Shown: in pieces, positions 11,901 through 23,999 of the stretch
How the letters are laid out: the number at the start of each line of letters is the position of its first letter
Position numbering within the stretch: the stretch's first letter is position 1
Assembly: GCA_021229015.1 (NCBI GenBank)
Contig: CM037779.1
Location: 496,001 to 560,000 of the forward strand
From: Solen grandis
Taxonomy: Eukaryota; Mollusca; Bivalvia; Adapedonta; Solenidae
DNA: 64,000 nucleotides
Direction of reading: 5' to 3'
Notes under the pieces: generated by a model
What the model was told of the DNA's origin: nothing
Database searches by the model: none
Seen by the model: only the letters and a program-made list of their open reading frames with translations
Made by a program: the position numbers and the translations under genes

Positions 11901-11994
11901 AGACAAAATGTGTGTTAAAACAGTAAAACACAATGTTGTTAAAATATGATACTCGCACGTATATTAACGTATATTATACAAACATCATATGCAG

Positions 11995-12216
11995 ATGCTG
12001 ACTTACTGCCCAAGATACGCCCACAACTGAAGGTATCCATGTCAACCCCGCTGTTTAATAATATGAACGCCAGCCGGGCTATAGACGGGTCTGAGGACAC
12101 AGTACCGATAACTTGTTATTGCTGCAGTGTTACAGTGTCCCCTCAATCCTGGTGGAAACTGGAGCTGGGTCAGACGTATCCGATACGTGGTGTCAAACTT
12201 ATCGGCGGGAGATATG
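11995..12216 (+). CDS. Gene A exon: first half of FTP domain
   Basis: Bounded by TATGCAG and GTATCA, 222 bases, phase 1 to 1. It starts (D)ADLLPKIRPQL and contains MNASRAIDGSED, then CYCCSVTV and QSWWKLELGQTYPIRGVKLI. The A-x-R/A-x-D-G and WWxxxLG-x6-I motifs are the hallmark of fucolectin/F-type lectin and F5/8C folds. The CxCC cluster is shared with the other three copies in this window. Confidence 0.85.
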
Positions 12217-15200
12217 GTATCAACAACAGTTGATGATAGTGATAGTGGATGAAAGCATCACTACACATTATTTTGGTTTAAAATTGAAATTATATCGCTT
12301 ATCGCAAACTTCGCAGAAGTGTCGAGTAATACTTTTTAAATCTGTTTATGAAAAATGAATATCTTTTTTCCACTGGCACTTGAACCGCAGAATTGCAAAT
12401 TTCATTGTAGTCTAGATTATCAAAAATATACATGTTCGGTTTTTTTCCTCCGATACTGAATATGGTAAGGAACGGATTCTGACATCACTTGAATACGAAC
12501 GGCATAACTTTTTATACATGCATGCTACTATCATATTCTATGCACGGTTCGGTCAATCTGATATCCAATTAACACATGCTATAACGAATCATCGTCAAAA
12601 GGCAATCCTAACGAAGTAATAACGCGAAATATCAACAAATTGTACATTTCCATAAGTCTGCTTCACTACCAACATTCGGGTTTGGGGGGCGTATGTTGTT
12701 GTTGCAGTTGTAGATTTGAATCAAGCGATCTGATTGAACGACGTGACATTGACATTGACAGATTTTTTTGAAATTGCATGTGTAGATGTTTTAAATCATC
12801 CAATCAGAATCGACGAAAGAACAAACCGGAAGTTGATAGTGGAGCAGAATTATAAAATATACAAATTGTTGACATTTGGTGTCATTTCTTCGTTCGAATT
12901 GCCTTTGACAATGGATATATATTCAATGTGTTAATTGAATATCAGACTGATCGAACCTTGCATAAAATATAATGCTAGCATACATCTGTGCAAAGTTACG
13001 ACCTCCGTAATCAAGTCATGTCAAATTCCGTTCCTTACCATGTTCAATATACAGTAAAGAGGGACAAAAAATCGTAATCAATATTTCAATGAAATTGGCA
13101 TTTCTGCGGCTCTAGCGCCATTGTCTTTTTTGTACTATGAATATACATAGTATTGTTATGTATTTTAATGTATGAATGTTTATCTCTACGCAGACCCTAC
13201 AAATATAAATTACACCGTCCTCCTATCAAACACGTCACATCCAGTAGCGGTGCTAAAAGATCCAATCTCGCTCCCTAGGAAGCAGAACATTTTTTACTGG
13301 AACCTGTCGGACATTTTAGCGTCAACAATCACCGTCCTGAGAGAAAATTCTCTTACCATATGTGAGATCAAAGTGTATGAAGGAGGTAAGTACTGGTCTT
13401 ATCCGGGAAGAATTAGTACATTCACGATTGTATAATCATAACATTGTGTTAACCAATCAGCGTAAATCAGTTATGTTTAAATTATTTAGGTATAAACCAG
13501 AGTAAATATGATATTATTAAACATTTGTTTCAACCTATATCAGCAAGGTTCCGTTCACGGATCTCATGTATAGTTACAGACTGTGGAGTTGGATACTACG
13601 GCACCAGTTGTGAACACGAGTGTCACTGTGCCGAAAACAAACCCTGTAATAGAATCTCGGGCATCTGTTCCACACCCCGATGTAAACCTGGATGGAGGGG
13701 ACATGCGTGTAATGAAGGTACATGTATCTTTTTTCAAACGTGAAAAATCCAACACAAATATTTGTTACTTAGATACAGTTTATATACTTGACATGTCAGT
13801 TACGAAAAACGACTAATGTACTTTATCGCATATCCACATTCCAAAACTTTTGTGTGTGTCAGGTCAAAATTTAACATTCAAATGGACGACGGGTGCTCCG
13901 TTTTAGCCCTATTTGTAGCATTTATGAATTTTTAAGCTATTCAAAACTGATTTTAACGACATTGATGAGCATAGACAGATATATTATTTGATTTGCAAAT
14001 TCTGTATCATTATGCAAACAATATAATTTTATGTTAATCAAATGTCAAAACCTATTTTCAAATAAATCACTATTTTCCCTGATAATTAACAAAATTGATT
14101 ACTTTTACATGTTAGTTATCTAATAAGCAACGGAGTAAATGTTTTGTTTAGTAAATACATGTATATAAAGTTATTTCTGTAAGATTGTTCATTGTTTTTT
14201 TTCAGTAAGTTAAATAATTCCTTCACATTAAATCTCATCATGAGATATCTTTTTTTCCTTATAAATATATACCAATATATAAAACAACAGCTTATTAAGA
14301 AAGCGGTTTTGTTTCATCAAACTCCTAATGAATTAAAATACAAATGTATTTTGTTATATTGCTCGTGTATAGTTTAGCATGTTAAATTCCACGATACAGT
14401 ATAATATCTAATTAGGTAAGATAAGGGGTTGACTGGTTTTCATAAAGAAATCATAGTCAAATTTAAGAAACTATTTATCATCAAAGTTAATAATTTTTAT
14501 GACAGCCACTATGATCACGAGCTGTGTGCTGTGGCAAGGTCCTTGTGTGGTTTTAACATATTAATTGCTAATAGATGATAACATACATACACTCAAAGAA
14601 ATTTCTAAACGTCCACCTAGATTTTTAATAATTCTATAGAAATTGGTTATGCATTTAATTCAAACTAAATTATTTATTTCAAACGTTCATACGCATTTCA
14701 ATTATAGTGACAAACCTACGGTTACCGCATTGGAGCGGTAAGTCGGGTCTAACCAGGTTAAAAGAGCAGTTGGGAAGCATTTTTTGCAACGCCACTTTTT
14801 GAAACGCAAATGCGAACGTACACACAGGAATCTGCACGAATCCGGCAAGATTTTCTCATATTTCATCAATATTATTACGTTCCTAAATTTCAGACCTAGC
14901 CTACCGACCGCACTAGTTCATAAGCTTTCCAAAGATGTACGCATTGTAGTGTAAGTCAACGTACACACTAAAAAAGAGATATGTCAACGTGCACAGTTTT
15001 TATTGTGTCACCTGCTGTAAGCAGAAGTGACACACAGGGATCACTTTTCCGTCGTCTGTTTGTCCGTCTGTCTATCCGTTACATTTTTTTTATTCTGCAA
15101 TAATTCCTGCTCTTATCATGCTATTGAAATGAAATTTAATTTATAGACAGAAATTGACATGGGAATTGTCATGCACAAGTTCCATAACTCTAGTATTTTT

Positions 15201-18200
15201 ATTGCGTTATTTCCCTTTTCATTTGCACTCTTCCTTTTGCACTGTTACACCTTTTTACTCTGTATAAACTATATAAGGTATTAAGATGAAACTTCATATA
15301 TTAATAGAATGTGACTAGGAGAGGTACATTGTCTAAGAACCATAACTCTATCTGGCCGAATTTTGGAATAATCTCCCCTTTTATTTTTTTTTTCAATTTT
15401 ATTGGGAGCATAACTCATAAACTATTCAAGGTATTGACTTGACACTCGAAATATAAAGAGTTAGTGAGATTGGGAAGTGTAGTTACCAAGAACCGTAACT
15501 CTACATGGATTAGTGTTTTAATTATCTCTCTTTATCTAATTTTACAATCAATTTCTGTCTAGAGAATAACTATTTACTATATATTTGAAAACTGTTCAAG
15601 GTATTGACTTGAAACTTCATATATAAGTAGATGACAACTAGAAATAATGCAGTGACTGAGAACTATAACTCTACCAAGTATGGTTTTTGATTATCTTCCT
15701 TTACTTTTTATAATTTTTTTAACTCATAAACACGACCGAAAGGACTTGAATCTTGAAACATAATATAAAAGCAAGTAGGAGCAGTGCAGATACCATAAAC
15801 CATAACTCTACCTTGTCTGATATTCTGATAATCTCCCTTTATTTTATATATCAATTTCTGTCATGAACATAACTCCTGAGCTATTTGAGGTATTAATTTG
15901 AAACTTAAAATATAAATAGATAGTGAATAGCAGAAGTGTCATGATTATGAAATTGAACTCTGTTGGGTTCTCCATTTATATACTGAATAAAGTCTATATA
16001 TTTGACATACTCCACTCATGAATGCCTTTCAGTTGACATCAATTATTTGATATCTAACCTGCTCAGACGGGGACATAGTGTTTTGAAACACATCTTGTTC
16101 TATAATGTTTCAGCAGGCAGGTGACACATGTGTTCCAAGGAATACTCTTGTTCAAAATTTGACCAAGATCTTTTTGCAGATAGTTTCCTTTATATGTCAG
16201 CTTTTAGGTTAAAGAAATCTTTGTATATGCGCTCCTTTTTTATTTAAATACGAACTTACACTTTTTTCACTGGATGTCACACAATCATTACACATTTGTT
16301 TATCTCATCAGATCAACCTGTAGAAGCAGGAATAATACCTCTTTCAAATATTTTTGCACATTTATGGCACTTTTTGGACTAAGAAAAATGTTTAAGTTTT
16401 GTTAAACAAGGTCATTATCTCCCCCTCAATTTCTCACTGAACCATTTGATGTATTGCTTTGAACTTGGAATACATGTTAATGACTATTACCTCTACTTGT
16501 AGGCAATAGTACACAAATCTTGCATTGATTTTGATATAATTATGCTTTTTAATCTTTTCATACTAATTCACTTTTTCACTGAATCCTTTGAGATAAGCTT
16601 TGAATATTGGAATATGTGTTCATTGCCTTCGTTTACTTTTTGATAATACAGAAATTCTTATTTTGCCCTTTATTGCAATATTTCTTTTGACAAGCTTTTG
16701 TTTATATTTAGAAAATGATCTTCATATCGATATATGAAAGGTAATTTCCGTGTATCTACAATATAATAATATAATAATTGTAGATCTTTTTTTACTGTTC
16801 ATAAGAATGTCAACTCAAATACTAAAAAAGAATTTATCGCACACATTTTACCTAAACAATTTTCGTTACAGTCAATACTACTTCTTTTCTCTCAAATACC
16901 AGTCATATGTGTAAATTTCTTTTTGTCTTTTCAGAACTATTATTCTCCCGTTGTTAGTATTAGTCTTTGTTGGGCGAAAACGTGTTTGCAACATCATCAT
17001 TCGTACCAGTAATACATGACCATTTTACATTCACGTGTAACTTTTTTCTGAACTCATTTAGATTAATACTTGACTCTTGCCTATTCCCCCAGCAGATATA
17101 ATTGTTAAAGAACTTATAAATCTATGTATATTATTATATTATAAACATACGCTTTGTATCAGTAATAAACTGGATAATATACATTACATACTGATATTGA
17201 TATAAAAAAATCGACATAAAAATATTATTAAAAATTTAAAAGGACAGGAGTGCATGTACAACGTTTGTTTCAAGGAGACTATAAGCAAATAAATCTTAGT
17301 CAAACAGTGTTTGAGTAAACATTGTGTACGTTGACATATCCCTTTTATTAGTGTGTACGTTGACCTCCTTATACTACTACCTTTTTCGATGTTTTTTTTT
17401 GTCTAAATATATGTAATCGGAAGTATGTTTTCAAAACTGTTGCAACATAAGCATGGTACTTTTGGTCGTTTTTGTTAAATTTAGCTGCAAGTGTGTACGT
17501 TTGCATGCCGTGTTTAGAAAATATTGTTTGAATGTTCTCAAAAAGTAAAACATTCCGGGAGACAATGCGTACAACTTTGGAAAGCTTATGAACTGGTGCG
17601 GTTGGTAGGCTAGGTCTAAAATTAAGGAAGGTTATAATATTGTTGAAATATGAGAAAAACTTGATTCTTGCAGATTCCTGTACGTTCGCATTTGCGTTTC
17701 AATAAGTGACGTTGCAAAAATCGCTTTCCCACACTGAAAGAGGCCCATATCTCGCACTTTCCGAATGTTTTTCTCTGAGACGAACAGTGTAAATATAAAT
17801 ATCACATCGAAGGAAGAGTATTCATTTTGATTATGCTTGATCTCTCTGGTATCATGGCCTAACAAATTTCTAGAAACAAAAGCTGTAGGTTACTCAGATT
17901 GAAAATGGAACATAAGTCTCATATTAGTTATCCAGTAATGGTTACCTGTTTCCCAAAATTTGAAGAAAAATAAGATACTCCATGTCATATATATTGTATA
18001 AAACTAAAAAAGGACTCTTACTGTTTACATGAACTAATATCTTGTAACACAGGACTGTTCATACCAACAATACGATATCTTGTAAGAATGGTTTACTTGC
18101 ACTACAAAAGGTCAAAGGTTTTGGATTAAAATCATTTTCTTTTGTTGACTGCAAGTCTTGATTTTCATTACCCCCACAATTCAGAAGTATGTCCACCCTT

Positions 18201-20801
18201 TCAGCTTGTAAGTGGGCTGTAAAGGATCACTTCCTGTAATCATAAAACAAGCGCTTAGTAACATGAGTTACGAGTACATTATCTGTTCCTTTGTGCATTA
18301 TAAATATCCCAATATTATGTGATCCCTACATTCGTCTGTGATAGTTTGCTTTTTGCCTGTCATAAACAATATGTTTTTATTCTTTATACATGCTGGAAAG
18401 ATTGAATTATTGCAAACACTACCAATTCTTTCATTAAAGACTATGATAAACTAATGAGCAATTCTGACATCATTTCCATGTCTATCCTTGTCTTATGTAA
18501 TCATTATTTTCTATTGGACAAGTTAAATAACATCTTCATGCCTGCCTATATCAGGTCATCAATGATGAAAATGAGATTTCCCCTTTTTCATGTTTTCATT
18601 TAATTTCTTTGACATTAAATTACGTGAAATCTGTAATTAAATCAATTTCGTTGGTACATATATTCGTGGAACCATATTCTAGAAATCATGAAGTCTATGA
18701 AATAAACAGTTTTCTTGGGGATAAATATTCATGGATAAAGTCATCCACAAAATCAACGAAAATTATTTCCCCGCGAAATTTAATGGTTATACAGTATTCA
18801 TAATATTGATGTAATTGACATAGTTCATTGCACAACATTTTTAAAATAAAGTTAAGAGTTATATTTTGTCATTAATATTTCACCTTTTAAAACCGTGATA
18901 AACATTTTTTTTTGTTATTGTACATTATATATTTGTGTACAAATATTGCCAATATTTTTTTATGCTCGATACTAAAAAAAAACTATCAATAAATTCTATG
19001 TAATGCTAATGCTGTCACTTTTTAAGTTACAAAAAAGTAACCTCCTGATCAGGAGCTCATCCTATGAGATCATTTTTGTCACCTTCTGTAAGCAGAGGTG
19101 ACACATAGGGATTACTTTTCCGTCGTACACCCGTCTGTCTGTCTGTCTGTCACACTATTTCCGTCACGCTTCAGCATGTGACACATGTGTTCTAAAGAAC
19201 ACTCTTGTTTATGATTCCCATTTAACTTTTAATCAATTAAAATTGATTTTCATTAAAGTACCTTGTTGTTTAAGTAAAACGGTTACAGCCGTTTCACCGA
19301 TACCATTAATTTTGTGGTAGTTCGGCCCGTTTCGTTAACGGGAGATCATTGCTTAAATACCAGATGTAGTGCTACACCACTGTAAAATCACAACATAGAA
19401 TCACCGGCAAAACAATTCTTGATTCATTTTATGATAGGTGCAAATCATACCAGTAGCAGTACAATATACCAGTAGGCTACATTTTTAACGAGTTTTTGTA
19501 TATCGATGTAATAATGATATTTCATAAATTTTTCTTTTAATTTAAAATATTCATACATATATCTAAAAAAAGTTACATTTTAAAGTAAATTTAGAATGTC
19601 AGAGCCACTTTATTCGGGCCAACTGTTTTAACAACTGCCACTGTCGGTACACGTGACCTGGGACTGAGTGATCCTGGATGGCATAAATTCTCACGTGACC
19701 GGGTATATTTAGTACGCTATTGAAAAGAAGATGCAGATGTGAACTGGATTTGGTATGCATGGGCAGTAAGATGAATCCTCTTTGCACATTTCTGTAAGAA
19801 TAGCGGTCATTAGGCTTTGATAATTTTATAATTGAGTAGGTTGCCCTGTTTCTTTTTCATGTGTCTATGTCCCTGTATACTACAAAAAATATAAATAAAC
19901 TTTTGTGTTTCACTTGCTATCGTATATTTATGATCAACCTGTAATTCTTAATTTTGAAGCTAAAGCGAACCTTTTATTTTTCAACATGTTTGCATAATTC
20001 ATTGAACTGATTTTCGGGATTCATTCATTGTGAAATAACAATATATCGCTTAGCAGTCGGATAAAAGAATACCACAATATAAGGGGTTTCTTGTTGTTTG
20101 CTATCAAACCTAAAATGTTCCAGCTTCAAGTTATATAGTAAACACCATTTATATAGACACAATTTATGTAGACACATGAATTCGCTACGTAATTGGAAAT
20201 GGTTCGAGGTATTCACCCATCATGACCTTAACTTTTACATTACAGCAACACCAGATCTGTCTTCAGAATTAACTCAAACAAGAAGTCAAGATAGCTCAGA
20301 CAATGTGGGACTCGTGATAACCGTTATGGTGCTGGCAGTGGCATGTGTTGCCCTGATTGTATGCGTCATTGCATTATGGACAAAACTTCGGAACACACGG
20401 TAATATTTACAAATTATGTAATTTTACTAAATTCTACCAGACCCCTCATAAATAAAATATTGCAAAGCTGTTTATGTGAGCATTGAAAGTTAAAGCCACT
20501 AAAATCATTGACATATGTCATCACATTTACTTACAGAAAGAACACAATCGATAAAAGTACCAATAGCGGCTCCGTTCCGGATAATTCTTATGTAAATGAA
20601 ATGGTCGAGATGGCAGCAACGAATGCATATCTTCCTAGAGTCCCAGAGAATGACCATCAATCAGTGGTGAACGTTGACGGTGTCAGTGTAGATGTACACT
20701 CAGACTACCAGAGCCTGTATCACAGAGACAACACAGAGGGGGCATATTCCCAGTTGGATGCTGTCAACAGACCTGATTCTGCCGATGGCCATAGTAAATA
20801 A
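11995..20801 (+). CDS. Gene A: FTP (fucolectin-like) - EGF - transmembrane receptor with ITAM-like tail
   Basis: Five exons are visible: 11995-12216, 13194-13385, 13580-13717, 20246-20399 and 20537-20801. Together they encode about 320 residues: an FTP/F5-8C-like domain split over two exons, one 8-Cys laminin-type EGF, a single transmembrane helix and an 87-residue tail ending at TAA 20799-20801. The extracellular exons are all phase 1, and the transmembrane/tail junction is phase 2. The tail has YVNE (a Grb2-type YxN motif) and a YQSL-x9-YSQL pair, an ITAM-like spacing. The layout resembles Draper/CED-1/MEGF10 receptors with a lectin-type N-terminus. A role in glycan or particle recognition at the cell surface is inferred. 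No signal-peptide exon was found; it should lie upstream. A hAT-like element fills much of the intron at 13718-20245. The gene is homologous to gene C/D. Confidence 0.75.
12371..13119. mobile_element. Foldback element R2, copy 1
   Basis: Long imperfect inverted repeats make up most of this roughly 750-bp element. The left arm reads '..ccgcagaattgcaaatttcattg'. The right arm complements it, ending '..tgcggctctagcgcc'. Further internal matches are 'ggtaaggaacgga' with 'tccgttccttacc' and 'tcaatctgatatccaatta' with 'ttgaatatcagactga'. A second copy is at 25001-25750. It occupies nearly the whole intron between the two FTP exons of gene A. Non-coding. Confidence 0.75.
13194..13385 (+). CDS. Gene A exon: second half of FTP domain
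   Basis: Bounded by CTACGCAG and GTAAGT, 192 bases, phase 1 to 1. It reads DPTNINYTVLLSNTS..., then FYWNLSDILASTITV and ICEIKVYEGG. The closing 'ICEIKVYEG' strand is the typical end of FTP/F5-8C domains ('LCEVEVYG'). The canonical F-type lectin RGDCC segment is not present. Confidence 0.85.
13580..13717 (+). CDS. Gene A exon: laminin-type EGF repeat
   Basis: Acceptor TTACAG, donor GTACAT, 138 bases, phase 1 to 1, 46 residues. All eight cysteines are present (DCGVGYYGTSCEHECHC..., ending WRGHACNEG). The spacing is that of MEGF10/SCARF-type EGF repeats. It is nearly identical in layout to the exons at 45456 and 52859. Confidence 0.88.
13740..14766. other. Intron of gene A
   Basis: AT-rich intronic sequence between the EGF exon and the transmembrane exon. 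No further EGF exon was recognised. AAAGAG at 14761-14766 is the left target duplication of the element that follows. Confidence 0.45.
14767..17736. mobile_element. hAT-like non-autonomous DNA transposon, 2970 bp
   Basis: The ends are inverted repeats of about 170 bp: CAGTTGGGAAGC at the left, and the complement of the right end reads CAGTGTGGGAAAGC. They continue through 'tttttgcaacg', 'gaaacgcaaatgcgaacgta', 'ctcatattt', 'gacctagcctacc' and 'cataagctttccaaag'. A 6-bp duplication, AAAGAG, flanks it (14761-14766 and 17737-17742). CAG-starting termini and a short duplication fit the hAT group; this assignment is inference. The interior has no transposase ORF, and another repeat (15003-16150) is nested inside. 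Confidence 0.65.
15003..16150 (+). repeat. TGTCACC repeat R4, long copy
   Basis: It starts 'tgtcacctgctgtaagcag..gtgacac' followed by 'cttttccgtcgt', and ends 'aggtgacacatgtgttcc..actcttgtt'. Inside are degenerate tandem units of about 140-150 bp with motifs like 'gtattgacttgaaacttcatat', 'accataactctac' and 'aatctccctttatt'. A short derivative with the same two ends is at 19077-19209. Confidence 0.65.
17740..19070. other. Intron of gene A, continued
   Basis: AT-rich, with no exon recognised. The stretch at about 18620-18790 ('aatttcgttggtacat...ttcgtgga...ccccgcgaaattt') has the look of a dispersed repeat; the ORF over it is not supported as a gene. Confidence 0.35.
19077..19209 (+). repeat. 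R4 short derivative
   Basis: It has the same start ('tcaccttctgtaagcagaggtgacaca.aggga', 'cttttccgtcgt') and the same end ('atgtgacacatgtgttc..gaacactcttgtt') as the 15003-16150 copy. The internal units are deleted and (GTCT)n is present. Confidence 0.65.
20246..20399 (+). CDS. Gene A exon: stalk and transmembrane helix
   Basis: Acceptor ATTACAG, donor GTAATA, 154 bases, phase 1 to 2. The stalk TPDLSSELTQTRSQDSSDN leads into a hydrophobic helix (VGLVITVMVLAVACVALIVC then VIALW), followed by the basic stop-transfer TKLRNTR. It is homologous to 58657-58876 in gene D. It starts about 22 residues later, so the juxtamembrane stalk is shorter. Confidence 0.85.
20537..20801 (+). CDS. Gene A exon: cytoplasmic tail
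   Basis: Acceptor TTACAG; the split Arg codon CG|A continues the frame; the exon reads RKNTIDKSTNSGSVPDNSY and on to the stop at 20799-20801. It contains SYVNEMVEM, a conserved VVNVDGVSVDVHSDY block, YQSL (20706-20717) and YSQL (20745-20756) nine residues apart. SDYQSL also fits the ITIM consensus. The homologous exon in gene D (59053) keeps YVNE and the VVNVEGVSVDVHPEY block but is cut by a gap just at the first motif tyrosine. Confidence 0.85.
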
Positions 20802-20818
20802 ATCTAGCAAACAGACTT

Positions 20819-20824
20819 AATAAA
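20819..20824 (+). terminator. Candidate polyadenylation signal, proximal
   Basis: AATAAA, 18 bases past the gene A stop codon. It may be too close for efficient use. A second AATAAA lies at 21343-21348. Confidence 0.35.
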
Positions 20825-21342
20825 ACATGGTGTACTTAGAAGACTTATATGGCACTGTCAAACATTCAAACAAGTCTCAGTAGTCGATTACACAGTTCAA
20901 AGCAATACAAAGCACCGAACTACAATGTTTGTCCAATTGATAGTAGTTAAGTCCCCATGGGACTTTGTTTTTGTAAGACAGGCACACGCTACTTTAGTTT
21001 TCATAGATAATGTAATTTGCTATCATAACTTAATATGTTTGTGTAGGAATGAGCTTATAATATAAACACATTTATATATAAATATATATCAAGTAACCAT
21101 AAGGCGCTTTTCTGTCACTTCTATTAAGCTTAATGCATGTTACGTATCAATATTTGATTGTTGATATCATTGTTAAGTCATATTTCACTTCATTGGTGAT
21201 AGGAAGAAAGGTGAACATTCGTAAGTAAAGTAATTTTTTCATGACTGCATGTTAAACAAAATAGATCTAACAATGCCAATAATATATCTAGTGAAAATTT
21301 AGTAAATTGAGTTAAGCATGTACTTAATGTTAATTGTTGTCG

Positions 21343-21348
21343 AATAAA
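21343..21348 (+). terminator. Candidate polyadenylation signal, distal
   Basis: AATAAA that would give a 3' UTR of about 560 bases for gene A. A more ordinary length than the proximal site would give. Confidence 0.4.
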
Positions 21349-21369
21349 AAGCATGACATAGGCATAACA

Positions 21370-23390
21370 GATTCAGATATTTCATTCGACTTCAACCATC
21401 ACAGTTCTTTGACATAATAACTCTAATTTCACACAAACTAGCTTTTAAAGCACGAATTTCAAAGAGTATCGGAAACATATTAAACATAAATCATTATTTG
21501 AACTCAAGCCGTCAGGTTGCAATCTCTATGGATTGATATTTAGGTAAAATTACATCATGCCTGCTTACTTTTACAATTTGCTCACTGATACCGCTATTGT
21601 GCTTACTGGGTATGCTGGCACTTTCACCTGGCTTGTAGACAATGATAGCATGCTTGCTGGAAGTTACAACTTGTATGTTGTTTTGACCCTGATGGCTATA
21701 TTATAATTTCATTTGGCTGCATGACAGTGCAATGTAGCGTAATGAAATATTAAAACATACCGGGACTGTATATAAGCACTGATATTTCAGCATTGCCCGG
21801 TTACAGTTCTCCCAAAACAAAATACACGACGTGACCACACATTTCACGTCACATGTTGATACCAGGGGGCGCACGGTTGTAGTTTTCACAAAAGACAACG
21901 GATATCTCCGGCCTATGTTGGATGCTTAAACCATTTCCCGTCAGTTGTGTCCCTTTGTTTCAGTTACTCCATTTATTTATCGCTCAGTTAAGTTTTATCA
22001 CTGCAACAAAAAAATCAGCGTAACTGTTAAATTTTATGTAGCTTTTAAGGTTTATTAATTTGGCTTTGACTATTTGACCCATTTTACAATGTTTTTTTTT
22101 TATTATTGGAAGAAATACATACATCGCCTTTCAAACAATTCTACTAGTAGCCTAAATGTTTAGTCTCTGTGAGTAGATTTATTTGATACAGTGAACCATC
22201 GGAAGTGCTAAGAATTGAACTATTCTGCACTAGTCAGTTGCAATTATTGCACCGTAGAGGAACTGGGTATGAGAGAGGAAATGGCCGTGTTTTTACCTTC
22301 CATCTTTTCACACAAGACGGGGCGACTACAGGAGTTATGTGTTGTCACTGAGAGGCAGGATTTGAAAATACATAAATAAAGTGAAAACGAAAGAGGAAGT
22401 CTGGTTGTTGTTTTATATTATCTGTATATATTTATTGAAGTAAAACATATTAATAGATTATATCATTATTACATGAAAAAATATGACCTATGGGTCTAAC
22501 AAAGTTAGAAATGAAATATAAGTCTAATTGTACTAAGAGTTGGATTTGGTTGCTTCATTTTTTTTTAGTAAGATTGATACATAATGATATTCTTTTTGAA
22601 ATAGTAACGACTAAGGATTCGCCCCATAACAACTCACCCCACAAAAGTGAACCCCAATCCCCCCCCCCCAAGCTGCACTGGTCACATACTTTTTTCTAGG
22701 CAATAAAATCCCTTGATTACATTTTGTATGTGCTGGCTAGAGGAAGACAAAATACTAAACCACCCGCAAAGCCACTTGACCAGCCAGACTCGTATTGTCT
22801 TTTATCCAATGCCCCCTGCTGTAAATGTGTAATAGGTGATCCGAATCTGCAGTTATCCTACGTATGCAAACTGAATGACATGTTCACTGGTTGACAGACA
22901 TAGTGATACCAGACTTACATGTCGTCTGCTGAGTAATCTAATAATTGAAGAAAAATAGGCAATTACCAAAAATTTGAATCAGTTGAAATTATGCTACAGA
23001 GATGCAGTTTAATAAATAGCTTAAACAAATAGGTAAGTATAGAATAAGCCGCTAAAGACAACTAATTTGGACATTAAAATGTAATTGGCATCGAAACAAC
23101 ATTTTTTACTAGTGCACAAAAGAATGAAAAAAAAAATGTAATTGGTTATAAGCTAAACGATATTATTCTTAGTATTCTGCAGAGAAACTAAATCAGAAAA
23201 GGGTTGTGTTTTTAAATTCATCTTATCTCACTCCTCTAAATATTTTCTGTTTCCTAAAAGGAATAAATACAAACTAAAGCTTATATTAGACACCGCCATG
23301 TTTGCTTCATTATTTTTAAAAATGTATTTTAAATATATATATTAAAACTATAGAAGATGAAAAAGAAATTAAAAGACTTGAAAATTTTAA
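21370..23390. other. Gene-free stretch downstream of gene A
   Basis: No exon with supported splice sites was seen. AT-rich. The stretch at about 22610-22680 is C-rich low-complexity sequence. Confidence 0.4.
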
Positions 23391-23399
23391 TCAGCCATT

Positions 23400-23645
23400 T
23401 TTAAAGGGAGGACGCCCCGGACCGCCCCACCCCTAGCACTCACATCACATTCAGATTTATCATATTAAAAATCACTTCTATCCCTAGATATCCTTCAGAA
23501 TGCATCTCCATCATACTTAAAACATATTTCCAGGGGTAGGGGTGGGGGCGGCATGCCCCAAAGCCCCAAGCACTCACATCATATTCAGATTTTGTTCCCC
23601 TTCCCCACTCCCCAGCGGAAAGATTCTGAATCCGGGCCTGATATA
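23400..23645 (-). repeat. GC-rich dispersed repeat with internal duplication
   Basis: Two related segments share 'agcactcacatcatattcagattt' and a C/G-rich stretch ('cgccccggaccgcccc' and 'ggggcggcatgcccc'). On the minus strand it begins 'caggcccggattcagaatc'. The base composition contrasts sharply with the AT-rich surroundings. The family was not identified. Confidence 0.5.
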
Positions 23646-23999
23646 TAGTCAATACATTACTGGTAAAAGGTGTTATTAGCACACGGTGACCGACTGCCTA
23701 TTGGTGTTAATCTTTACTTGTAAATAGACAAAAACATGAAAATAAATAAAGTTAAGACAAATAACAAATTGAACACGAAGTATCTTTTAAAAAAAAGATA
23801 TTTGGCGTAAGAAAAAAAATAAAGAAAGTAAAAGTGTTACAATATATTTAAGATAATAATGCTGGCAAGTTTTAAATGGTCTGTGGTTTTAAAATGCTAT
23901 TAAACGAATGTGTTGCTAAATTCATTAGATATAATATACTAGGAAGTGAAAAAAAGTAAAAATGTAATACAAGCGAATTGTTAAATAGTTCATTCAGTG

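Noticed and set aside
11592..11958. Ser/Leu- and Thr/His-rich minus-strand ORFs
   Set aside because: Translations of (GA)n, (GT)n and (TA)n microsatellites.
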